Origin: Botryosphaeria dothidea
Taxonomy: Eukaryota > Ascomycota > Dothideomycetes > Botryosphaeriales > Botryosphaeriaceae
Direction: 5' to 3'
DNA: 64,000 nt
NCBI GenBank assembly: GCA_011503125.2
Contig: WWBZ02000001.1
Span: 4,402,001 to 4,466,000, forward strand
The notes under the pieces were generated by a model. That model worked only from the letters and a program-made list of their open reading frames with translations. It did not search any database and had not been told where the DNA came from. Numbering within the stretch: the stretch's first letter is position 1; each line of letters starts with the position of its first letter. The translations under genes were made by a program, and so were the position numbers. Positions 32,904 to 43,703 of the stretch are shown one piece after another.

Positions 32904-34802
32904 ATGTCGCGTCTGAGCGAGCTGACGGCCATTATCCAGGCCGAGACGGCGAAGATTGAACAGTACTTCCAAGCCAATGGCCTCTCTTCCCTCTCCTTCG
33001 ACCCGCACGCGCCGCTCGACTTCCCTGTGCCCGCGAGCAACACCGAGATCCAGCAGGCGCGGCGCGCCGTCATCAATGCGGCGAAGGAGCTGCATGACCT
33101 GATGGTTGGCCCGTCGGAGAGCATGCGCTGGCTCGCGTGGAGCGTATGTCTCTGCCCGCTTCTGTTTTTCTCTTGTGCGACACGCCGCTGATAGATCCGC
33201 TGCGCCGGGCCGTGACATGACAGTACAACGACAACCTCAGCCTCCAAGCCCTCTACAACTTCCGCCTGCCCCACCATGTGCCGCTGGAGGGCGACATCTC
33301 CTTCGACGACCTAGCTCGCGCCACCAACGTCGATGCTGTCAACGTCAAGCGCATTGTGCGCCATGCCATGACCAACCGCATCTTCTGCGAGCCGCGCGAC
33401 GGCTGCGTCGCCCACACTGCTGCGTCGCGCGCGATGCTGGACGACGCGACGCTGAACGACTGGGTCGGTCTGTGCAGCTCAGACTTCTTCCCCGCCGCCG
33501 CACGCACCGTCGACGCCATGGAGAAGTGGCCGGGCTCGCAGGAGCCAACGCAGTGTGGCTTTTCGGTAGCCTGGAACATAGACGTGCCCATGTTCGTTGA
33601 GATTGGACGCAACCCTGCACGCGCGAAACGTTTTGGGCGCGCCATGCAGTCGCTCACCGGCGGCGAGGGCTACGAGGTCGACTATCTCGTTAACGGCTGG
33701 CCGTGGGATGCGCTCGGGACCGCAACTGTAGTCGACGTGAGTTTTTGGCCTGATTTAAACTTCCGCGCCCATGATAATCAACGAGAAACTGACCCGGGCC
33801 CAGGTTGGCGGGTCGCACGGTTTTGTGCCCGTTGCGCTCGCCAAGCGCTTCCCCGATCTCCGCTTTGTTGTGCAAGATCTCCCCAAGACCGTTGCCGATG
33901 GTCCTGCTCACATCCCCCCGGAATTCGCGGACCGCATCGAGTTCCAGGCGCATGACTTCTTCACCGAGCAGCCCGTCCATGGCGCCGACGTCTATTTCTT
34001 CCGCTGGATTTTCCACAACTGGTCCGACAAGTACTGCGAGAAGATGCTCAAGTGCCTCATCCCTGCCCTCAAGCCTGGGGCCCGCATCCTGGTGAACGAA
34101 AACATTCTGCCGAACCCAGGATCCGAGAATCCCTGGGACGAGAAGATCATCAGGTACGTTGAGATGAGATTCCAGATACCCGAGATCAAGCTCCCCGATT
34201 TGGCTTGCGCCACGTATGACACATCACATGGCTGACCGTAAGCTCGCTTGTTGTGCAGGACCATGGACATGACCATGCTACAGCTCCTCAACGCTCGCGA
34301 GCGTGCCGAGGAAGATTACAAAGACCTCTTCCACAGGACTGATCCGCGTTTCAAGTTTGTGGGCGTCAAACGTCCCGAAGGGAGCCGCACATGCACCATC
34401 GAGGCCGTTTGGCTCCCTGACCTTGACACCGCCACCGCCCAGCCCGTTGCCGAGGAGACCAACGGCGCCCCTGTGGCGGTCCAAGGTGAGAAAAGGGACT
34501 ACGAGGCCTTCCATTCGCCCGTGACGGCCGAGAGCAACGGCATTGTCGACGGCACGAAGGAGAACCCCGCAGTTATCGCCGCCGACACTCCAATGGATAC
34601 CACTTTCCCGAACAAAGATCTCCAAATGACCGGCACCACGCCTTCTCAGGAGGCCGATAAGCTCGACGCCGCCACGTCCGCTCCCATCGTTGGGAATGAA
34701 CACGCCACGGCCATCGATCCGCCAGATAAGGTGGTCGAAAGCGCCGCTCCTGCCGTTCGGGATGCTGCAGATGCTACCGCTGGCGCGCCGAAGGGTGCAT
34801 AA
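32904..34802 (+). CDS. O-methyltransferase with unusual C-terminal tail
   Basis: SAM-dependent O-methyltransferase of the plant/fungal small-molecule type. Exons 32904-33143, 33224-33736, 33804-34153 and 34259-34802 join in frame to 548 residues. An N-terminal dimerisation domain (QALYNFRLPHHVPLEGDISF) precedes the SAM motif, rebuilt over an intron as VVD plus VGGSHGFVPVALAKRFP, then VVQDLPKTVADG. The catalytic His is in FRWIFHNWSDKYC. The enzyme normally ends near the residues coded at about 34,420. Here a further 125 or so residues follow, rich in Ala, Glu, Thr and Pro (for example TPSQEADKLDAATSAP) with no domain. The substrate is unknown. It shares a 650-bp divergent promoter with the LaeA-like gene. 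Confidence 0.88.
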
Positions 34803-37201
34803 ACTCAAAGACCCTTTCGAAGCATGTGCGATTCGATACGATCGTCGACCAGATCCGATCCGGCGCTTGCGGCGCCGAAGTGGGAGATTCTCTCAGCAAA
34901 ACTGACTTTATTAAATGCAGGAACTAGGTGGCGTGCGCACACGAAAGGCTTATTTGCATGACACGATGGATATCGGCTTCTTAATTTTCCTTGGCTGTCC
35001 GTTTCGGCTTTTGCTTGAATCAGTGGTCCATCGCCTTCGTCGACGATGGATGGTCGGGTGTTTGATACCACTTCTCTTTGCTCGTTTGCCGACAGGAAAC
35101 GACTTTAACGGCGGCGAATCTTTGATTTTTCGGTGGCGTATGATTTCTCTCTTCCGTTCGCCGCGACCCACGAAGCTTCAACGCTTTTTGGACATCCTTT
35201 ATTTGTCATTTTTGGCGGCCCGCTTCTTCCCTCGTACCCCGTACTCCCTTCTAGGGGATACCCTTCTCGGCCGCCAAGCTACGCTGTTGTCTTTTGCCGC
35301 CCTTAACTTCCCGGTTGATCTCTGAACTCTGCCCTTTCTTGGCCCGGTTTGTCACCGTATACTTGGCACGTATCACCGCTACCCGGGAACGTGGTTCAGC
35401 CGTCGTGGACGGGGTCCCTCAAAATTCCGAGCACCCTTGGAGTATGTATCGCCTGCTTCGTCGTCCGGGAGCGGAGATTGGGTGTTTGCGGAGAGGTAGG
35501 GCTGGTTCAACCCTTTTCTATCTCCCACGTTTTGAGGCAAGCATCCACCCAGATTCAATCGGCGGAGACCATGAGCAGGTCTACAAGGGACATGCACAGG
35601 GTAACAGGATAGCGGTGTGAGGTTATTATATCTTGCTTTAGCGTCCATGGAGATGGGATGGGTTCAATGATACCAGAGCAATAATGAATGTTGTTTTTAA
35701 TACATGTAAATTTCACTTCGTATAAGATTTACCTCCCCATTGGCCTCGTGAAGCAATACGACCTTTTGACCGGGGGCTTTGCTGATGTCCTTGAGGTCGT
35801 ATTGTTGGCCAGCACGGGGACTTGCTGGATCCGCGGATGCTCGATGTCAGCACTCTTACCTAGCCATTCTCCAATTACGTGTGTGTCGGCTCGATTTCAA
35901 GGCCGAGATCCTTCAACTGAGCACTGGTGGCTTCACGGATCCTGGCACGATAGTTGGATGGCAGGCCCGCCATCTGTGTAACATCATGGTGCAGACATGA
36001 CTTTCATTTCTTGAGGATTTGCTCGTCTTCTTCGGTGCTGTTGATAGAGGGATGGAATACAGCACGCCGTCGAGCTGCATTGTCGTAATATAAACAATTT
36101 TCTAATAACGACATTGCCGGATTCTTCTTAGCATCTGAAATAGTGTCGTCGGTAAATCGAATTATTTCCTGGTGTGAGGCACGTACCCAGGCTCTCGTCT
36201 GTGTCTTCGTTAACGTAGTTGGTTAAGGCGCCCTCGGCTTTTGTGAAGAGAGAGGCTTCAGCAGCTCCGACGTGCCAATGAGACGCGTCGTGTCACCTGG
36301 CTCAGCCTCGATCCGCTCGGCGGACCGCTCAGCAGACTGATTCATCGGTGTCAGGTCTATGGGTTTTTGAAGCACATTGCTTGGAGAATTATGGTGGGGT
36401 CATCATGACCCCAGAAGCTGCAGCCAACGAAGAGGACCAAAGATTACGGTCGATGGTAAGGAAGAGAAGTGAGAGAATATGATGATACAGAAGCTAAGAG
36501 GGACCTTCACGTGTGAAAGTGTCACGAGGATCAGACTTACTGGCAATGTTCCGACTGGGACGCTGCGTTCGCACACGTTTATATTACTTGAGTATTCATT
36601 CAAAATAACCCGTTACATCATGGGACACACAGATGCGTACGCGAAGTGGCGAGGTCGGGCGGTAATGGGCGAACATCACTACCAGAGATTCTCAGCCATT
36701 GTTCTTGCCTGATGAGGAGACATGCAATCACCTCGTCGGCTCGGGCAAGGGCAAGACCCAGTCTATGCGGATTCAAAGGATACAATCAATTATGCGGTAC
36801 TTGAACACTGTTAGTGTGATAGTCTTGGTGTTTAGGGATCATGAATTTGCTGGATAGTGGTAACCTGACGTCACTCATTTCCCGTTGGGCCTCGGAAACA
36901 CCCCGGGAGAATTGAGGATATAACTTTTCGGTCATCCCTATTTCTAGAAGCAACATCATATACGCTCCATTCCGTATCGAAACAGTAGCCAAGGCAATGA
37001 CATGGTGTGTGGCAGCCGACGCCGCCGCACCTGTTCTTAGGTTGCAAGGTGGCTTTCTGCTGCTTTCTCTTGCACATCGCCTTTCTGGGTCAGGGTCCTA
37101 CATCGCATAGATAAAATTCCCACTCAGATCGATCCTGTTACCACGGTGCGGTTGCCGATGAATAGACTGGAGCTCAGAACTCAATTTCTTGGTTGTCATA
37201 A
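34803..37201. other. Intergenic, no gene supported
   Basis: About 2.4 kb with only short ORFs lacking family features. AT-rich patches lie at about 35,680-36,180. It probably holds the 3' end of the O-methyltransferase transcript and the promoter of the F-box-like gene. Confidence 0.5.
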
Positions 37202-38371
37202 ATGCTTCCCATCTTCCTCACCCTTCAAATACTCCAACTCACCAGTCAAGGGGATATGCTGCTTCTCTTGGTGCCCGTTCTCATCATATGGATTAACTAC
37301 AAGCTAGCTAGTTACGTTTTTGGCCCAGGAGGATACTTGGATCGCTTTGCTCAGAATCTCAACCGGACCTGGAACGCTATGGAGATCCATGTCAAACGTG
37401 CAGAAGCCACGGAACATAATCGCGCTCGGAGCCATCTATACAGGTTACCTGCCGAGCTTATCTTACTGATAGATGAGTGTCTTGAACTCGGCAGTTCATC
37501 GCTCGCGTTCCGAGCCACGAGCGCAAAGTTTCGCGAGATACTCGGGAAGTTCGAAGCAGAGACAGCAACGAGCAACGACCGCACCAAGGCCGCATTCTGC
37601 GATTTACTGGACCGGGACTACTTATCGGAGACAATCAGACGCGAGCGCATCGGCGAGCTGGACGATGAGGGCCTGAGAGTGTGCTCCGGCTGCAAGAGGA
37701 CACATTCCCGCTCGGCATTTTCGGCAACACAACTGAACGTGTCGCCGGAGGAAAGGATCTGCCGCGGTCATGAGGGACGCATGCGCATATGCAGGCATAA
37801 GAGCTGCTCGTTCAACGAGCTGGTCGAGTTTTCGCTGGTTCGGGCAGAGAACTTCCCAACGAAGCAATACTTCCCCACGGATGCGATGAGCAGGATCGTT
37901 TGCACGCATCCTTCGCACAACAACCTCACCGATCTCCCTATAATCGTTCGTTTTTCCGGAGATGGGACGCTCGCATACCAATATGCGAGCCTGCTTTTTG
38001 CGACTGGCGACGACGACGGGCCATCCTCGGAAGACCTACGCACACGCCTGACCGAAATGAATGTATCCGTATGCCCGCACAAGACTGTGAGCGACCCGGA
38101 GCTGCTAGCAACGCTGTCGAGCCCAGAGATCCTGAAGTCTCTGCATGCCAGCAAGATGGTGCGTCCTGACGCCCTTCCACGGTGTGAGGATTGCACAAAT
38201 CTTCCCTCCTCGTTCCAACACTCTTATATCGCACTGGGCAAGTTCAACAGTCCCGCCGGGACACTACGCGAGGGGCTTTTTCTGCGCGGGCGTCGTATTT
38301 TCCGGCTTCCCAAGAGGGCCAATAGTCCCGAATGGCTTGCCTTGATCGAGACTTCGAGTCGGCAAGCATGA
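37202..38371 (+). CDS. F-box-like protein with N-terminal hydrophobic segment
   Basis: A single-exon 389-residue protein. A hydrophobic stretch (MLLLLVPVLIIWINYKLASY, residues 20-39) could anchor it to a membrane. Then comes an F-box-like segment, LYRLPAELILLIDECLELG, with the following AFRATSAKFREIL. F-box proteins recruit targets to SCF ubiquitin ligases. The middle has paired Cys and His residues (VCSGCKRTHSR, RICRHKSCSF, IVCTHPSHNN and CPHK), which may bind zinc. The C-terminus (NSPEWLALIE) is like other fungal F-box-type proteins. If the ATG at 37258 is used, the first 19 residues are lost. Target unknown. Confidence 0.7.
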   Translation: MLPIFLTLQILQLTSQGDMLLLLVPVLIIWINYKLASYVFGPGGYLDRFAQNLNRTWNAMEIHVKRAEATEHNRARSHLYRLPAELILLIDECLELGSSSLAFRATSAKFREILGKFEAETATSNDRTKAAFCDLLDRDYLSETIRRERIGELDDEGLRVCSGCKRTHSRSAFSATQLNVSPEERICRGHEGRMRICRHKSCSFNELVEFSLVRAENFPTKQYFPTDAMSRIVCTHPSHNNLTDLPIIVRFSGDGTLAYQYASLLFATGDDDGPSSEDLRTRLTEMNVSVCPHKTVSDPELLATLSSPEILKSLHASKMVRPDALPRCEDCTNLPSSFQHSYIALGKFNSPAGTLREGLFLRGRRIFRLPKRANSPEWLALIETSSRQA

Positions 38372-40488
38372 GGTCTGAGCTAGACTACTATTCAGAATGA
38401 GACTTGTCAGGCAGACCGACTTCAAGCCCCGATCTCAGCTAGCCTTTTCCAAAGACACCGGCTCGCTGGACAGAGTCTCTATCGCGAATATTGGGATCCG
38501 GGCGTCTCGAGTGGCTTGCTGTTAGGATTGGCGAATGGGTAGCCTGGTGACAGCTCGGTTTGGATGTTGAAAGGGGTTTCCAAGTCCATATGTGCCGGCG
38601 GAAGGCGAAAGGCGGGAGGTCGGCGTTATCTCGTGAATGCTCGGATTTCGTGGCTCTGTGGTTGTGACGGCGGTTCTGATATGGGATTGAGCATTTTTCA
38701 CGGCTTCTATGATGCCGCAACAGACTTGTTTAGGGCTTGGGGATAGAAGGCTGTTCCTGTTGCTTCGCAGACTGGATACTCCGAGACTTGCTTTGTCCTA
38801 AGATCAAACAGGGCCCCGCGTATAGAATGAAAGGGATTGTTCGAAGAGATTGATGACTTTTGCAACGGCCTAGGACTGGTGGCAGGAAGACACCCATCCT
38901 GCTGCGGAAGAGAAGCTGTATCGTCGTGGCGAGTTTCAGAGCTGTGGTCGAGGAGTTGGTTCGGCGCTTTGCCGTCGATCCGGCTGTGCTCCAGGTGACC
39001 TCCAGATCGAGAGATCTACAGGCAGCTTTGTCCTCTTGCTGTGTTGTGCGTTAACTTCCAACGTCTGCGGGTATGCTCACCCTTGATACGGGGATACGTG
39101 GCAGTGACAAACCTCGTATTCTCTGCCGCTTCCGCCGCCACAATGTCATGCGGATCCGCATGTAAGAAGTAGTCTCAAAGATATGGTCGAGATCACTGGC
39201 ATTTGACGCAATGGCTGAGGGGCATGTAGGTGAAAGCGAACGATTTCTGGTGTTCTTGATGGAAGTATGCACAACCGGAAGTTTAAGGTTCGTTGACAAC
39301 AGTCTTCATTGGATGACATTAGTCGACGTACGGGGTGCAAAGGAGAAGAGAACAGTATTCTATGCGCAGCCCAAAGGCGACGACTTTCGAGAAATCAGAC
39401 GGGGAAGGTTTCCTCGGCTCCGCTCTTCTGGAACACAGCAATGGCGTACGGAAAGCCGCAGTGCGGTCAAGAAACCGACAGGAGGAACGTGCTATCCATC
39501 GGACCGGTGCCGGCAGCTTTGAGATACCCAGTAGGAGATGCCCATGACTCCCCCTTCGCGACCGCCACAAATAGAATCCGTAGCCACCTCGACAACACCT
39601 CATCTATCAGCAGCGCGGATCCGCCGTCCTGACCGCAAAGAAGGTTGCTCGCCTAACGCGCACATCCCTCCCGACGACGCCGCAGCTGGGCAAACCACGA
39701 CGTTTCAAGAGTCAAGCGAAAGAAGTAATTTTATGCGGCACCGCTCCGCTATCAAAGTCATGCATTGCATCATCGCAGCCATTGGTGGCTGCGGATCCGC
39801 AAGAATCAGCCCACCTGCCTCAAAACGGTTGTGTTGCGGCGTTTCTGTGGCGTTCCTTCTTCGGCCCTGTTTTCTGCGTTCGATCGCCTGTCAGCGTTGC
39901 ATGCACCACAAAGAACAATTGTCCCGAAGCACGTCCTTGTGGGACGCTGATCAAAGTATTAAGGTGCTTACGGAGCCGCACCAGACGAACGAAGTTGCGG
40001 ACGAGAGCCCTTGAAAGAAGGAAGGTGCCGGTTTTGGGGGCCGCACACCGTCACCGCCACCGGGTAAAAGCACGTTGATTGTCGGAGCCGACAGCGAAGC
40101 AGGGCAAGTCGGTGCGGCCCGGGCCGTTGGTGGTGGTACATAGTCCGTTTTGGGGGAATTGTCCCGACAGCGGGTGGTGATGGTGGTGTTCGGGCGAGAA
40201 GTGCGTTCTGCTCGGTTGTCGATATCCGCAATCTTGAAACAGCGCTCCGGGCGGAGGGAATACGAGTGCATAACCTTTCCCGGCAGCCTTTTCCCTTCCA
40301 GCGGAAGTAGAGGGGATTCTTCGAGAATTTCGCAATTGATTTCATTGTACTTCCGAGCAAAGCATACTATCTATCCATTGACCTTCGGTAGGTATCAAGC
40401 CCTGTCCGGTCCCCCAAATTCCTGAAAAGAGTTGGTCTCGTCCTGTCCGTCTTGGTTGGTGTCTGGCTTTTCAGGCGGCCTCGTAGGT
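38372..40488. other. Intergenic, no gene supported
   Basis: About 2.1 kb between the F-box-like gene and the next gene, both ending towards it. Short ORFs on both strands show no domains. Nothing else is seen. Confidence 0.5.
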
Positions 40489-41496
40489 TTATGAGCTTAG
40501 CTGAGTACCGCCCACCTTGGCACCGGTCAAATCCACGCGGACCGACGTGTCCGGGTACCACTTGTCGAGTTGCGGGTGTAGCTTGGTGAAGCCGCACATA
40601 GCAAACACAGCCTCGTCCAACAGAAGCTCCTTGTTGTCATCTCCAATCCAGCCAATGTAGCCGTTGCCGAACTTGCCATAGGCGGCAGCGGTCAGGTCGT
40701 CGCGGCTGTCCTCGGTCTTGGGATCCTTGTACAGCGCCTCGGACGGGTCGACGCCCTTCAAGAAGCACGACTTGATGTTATAGTACTTCTTGAGGTAGTT
40801 GTTTGGTGGGAAGTTCTCAAGAGCCGCGGGCTGGTACTCGACTACGGCACGGTGAAGGGCCAGCCAGACCCAAGAGCGGTTGAAGTGGGTCTTGAAGAAG
40901 GGGCCAACATCAATTGGATGGGCTAAGGTGAACTAAAAGCACGTAATTTCCATTGTCTTCTTGGTATCGACGTTCGGTCGACTTACGTAGCAGCAGAAGA
41001 TGGCCCTACCGCCGGCGGCAACGTACGTCTTGAGCTTCTCCAGCACAATACTGGCGGCGGGCTTGTAGCAGGGAGACGCGGTGTCGCGGACGGTGAGGGC
41101 AGGGTCAGTGACGATGACTGCCTGCGGATGGTCGTTGGTGATGAAGTCTAGGGCGTCGGCAGCGGTGAAGGCGGTCTTGATGTCAGCCTCAGTCTTGAGG
41201 AAGCCCAGAAGACGCTGGCAGGAGTGAGGGAATGAATGGTCCTGCTCGTCCTGCGGACCCAGGAGACGCAGAAGGACAACCTTGGGCTTTGGAATGTCGG
41301 TGGCCTCGGCAGCACTATCCGGGGTGATCTTCTCGGTGCAGGGGGGCATAGCCCAAGGTACCTGGCCGGAGAAGGTGTAGAACTTGGTGTCGTGCTCGAT
41401 ACCCTTCTCCGGATCGCCATCCTTGGCCCAGATGCTGAGCTGGTGCGCCATTTTCAACACGCCTGGCTCGTCGTTTGGCAGTTGCTGCGACGTCAT
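40489..41496 (-). CDS. Conserved-looking protein of unknown function
   Basis: Two exons, 41496-40987 and 40932-40489, with a 54-bp intron starting GTAAGT, join in frame to 317 residues. Start 41496 (MTSQQLPND) was preferred; an ATG at 41598 would add 34 residues, and one at 41451 would trim 15. The order of helix and strand, with KPKVVLLRLLG, HPQAVIVTDPAL and LKTYVAAGGRAIFCCYFT, looks like an alpha/beta fold such as the ThuA or class-I glutamine-amidotransferase-like group, but I cannot confirm a catalytic triad. No signal peptide or membrane segment. Coding looks real from the clean splice and the amino-acid composition. Function unknown. Confidence 0.7.
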
Positions 41497-41715
41497 TTCG
41501 GAATCAAACGGCGAGGCGCAGAGCGAAGGGCAGAGGAGTGCGTGGGTGATGTCCCCAGCGTAGAGGTTGGCGGAAGAGATGCGAAAGAATTGACACACGG
41601 GTTGGGGGAGTAAGATTCCTATCCCATTCGAGTCACCGGACTAATCCAAACGCCGTTCGCCGGGAGGATACCCGTGTGTTGGTGATTGAGGCAGGTTTGA
41701 GCGTTTGTTCGCGCT

Positions 41716-41748
41716 TTCTTCTTCTTCTTCTTCTTCTTCTTCTTCCTT
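41716..41748 (+). repeat. (CTT)n trinucleotide microsatellite
   Basis: About ten CTT units in the 5' leader upstream of the ATG at 41877. In one frame it would code a leucine run, but the downstream ATG is the better start, so the repeat is most likely in the 5' UTR. Confidence 0.8.
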
Positions 41749-41876
41749 CACGACCGTCTATTTTCGGCTTAGCGCAGGCGACGTCAACTGCATGGCTGCT
41801 TCGATCCTTCGCACTTTCAACTCACTCCATCAGCTACTCTACTCTTACTTCACTTGATTATCGCCATCTTCACAGC

Positions 41877-43312
41877 ATGGACGGACGCAAACGCCCTCCC
41901 TCGCCTTTACCTGAGCCACGCAGGAAGTTCGCTCGTCTTGAAGACAACATCCGAGAACGCGGAAGCCACTCAGCAGCACTGATTCCTGTCACTGAGGCAC
42001 AAGCCTCCGCAAAAGATGTCCTAGGGCCTCAATTACGCTTGTTCGCATCTACCCCGAGTCTCCTTGGCCTCCCTCGCGAGTTGCGCAACATGATCTACGA
42101 TGAAATCCTCCAGAACAGCATTCCAAGTTATCTGCGGAAAGCAAATCCGACGACGTTGGAGGAACTGAAGAGGTCCTGCATTAGGCACTTCTCCAGATCA
42201 GACCAATTGCACACCAAGATCATGATTGGGCCGGCGTACCACAAAGATATCGCCTCTCTACTGCAAGTTCATCCTAAAATCAGCGAAGAGGTTTCGGAAA
42301 CCAAGAAAGTGCCGTCTCACCTCCTCCTCGCGATCCATTGGAATGCAGATCTGTACGGGACGCAGTGGCGCTGGAAAGACGGCGGGAGAAGTACAACACG
42401 AAACGAACATGCACACTTTGTGAGCCAGGATATCTTCAGCAAGACATGGAACAGGGTGGAAGAGTCACTTGATACGCTCCCCGAAAGTATCAACCCAAAA
42501 GTCTGCAACATAGATTTTCACTACACATGGGATAAGGACCCCAGATTTGAGAAAGTGGGCGGATTGTTGCAAAAGCTAATTATACCACTCTGGGTCCGCG
42601 TAGCTAAGCTGGCTTTCGAAGAGGTCAACCTCCGAATTATCGTTCCAGAGAGCCGCGCCGTACAATGGGGTTCAGCAGTGGGAGCTCCTGATCTACGGTA
42701 TCTCCTAGCTGTTAGAAAACTGTTTGGCCTTTTCTCCGGACATGTAAAAACGTTTACCACAACCGTCAGCACCTCCAAGGACGTCATGATCGCCTGTTTC
42801 CGTCAGTGTTACAAGGACGAAGATGTAGGATGGCAAGAAATAAGCTACGAGCATCCAGGCTGGCAGGTAAGCATACTCCTACTTTTCCCAGCGCCATATA
42901 TCTGATTGACGGGGTGCAGGATGGTAAAGGCTGGCGTGATGGAGCGGAATACCGGACTTGCTTCTGCGACTTTGTGGAAGGACGTGTACGGCCAGTTTAC
43001 AATACAGATCCAGTGTGGGACTTCTGGCCCCCGCCGTTTCCCAACGACCTGGATTCTCAATCGGCTAGTCTCCTAATCAAGCCTTACTGGGCCGGATTCG
43101 CAGAGGTTTCAATTGCCGGCAGCGATGAGGAGTGGGACGAGTACCTGGAACATGGCCGCAACCGCAAAAAATGGCAGGATAAGAAGATACGGAATATCAG
43201 AGGAGATGGAGGGCAGGAGTTGATGGTTCTTCTGGGGACGGAGAAGAGTATGGACGTCTCTGGTATAGCTGATTTGGTTCATGATGGCGAAGCTGAAACT
43301 AAAAGAAAGTAG
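41877..43312 (+). CDS. 2EXR/F-box-like domain protein
   Basis: Two exons, 41877-42866 and 42920-43312, give 460 residues. The intron starts GTAAGC. After a basic Pro-rich N-terminus (MDGRKRPPSPLPEPRRK) there is the segment LLGLPRELRNMIYDEIL, a hallmark of the fungal 2EXR/F-box-like family. Members are numerous in filamentous ascomycetes and mostly uncharacterised. The rest (LLAIHWNADLYGTQWRW, FHYTWDKDPRF) has no second domain that I recognise. The in-frame ATG at 41676 was rejected because it would translate the CTT repeat. It could be an adaptor for ubiquitin ligase; that is inference only. Confidence 0.75.
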
Positions 43313-43703
43313 GCGTTTAGGACAACAAAATGGTACGCCTAAAAGCCGCGGCACGGACATGAATGGTCGGGATTCAAGAGAACCCACGCCCGGTCAACTG
43401 CTTCAGACACGTCGGTCTCGCGCGGTCGAATCTTAGCTACCAGACCAGAATCATAATTCATTGACACTTTCCTTCCTATCTTATACGAGAGTTGGAGAAG
43501 GATGCAGCGATTCCAGCGGGGCAGGAAGAACGATGAACCGGGGAGTGGCTGACTCATGACGATGGCGTCACAGTGATGGGCTGACATCAGTTCTGACGCG
43601 CGGGCCAGCAGCGCGGGAGCATGCGAAGCTCCACGAGAGAGAGCCGGGAGCCTCCTTGCCATACACTCGCCAGGGTCATGCGCTGATTGAAGACGACAGC
43701 AGC

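Noticed and set aside
41676..41876. N-terminal Leu-run extension of the 2EXR-like protein
   Set aside because: It only translates the CTT microsatellite and has no conserved sequence; ATG 41877 is preferred.
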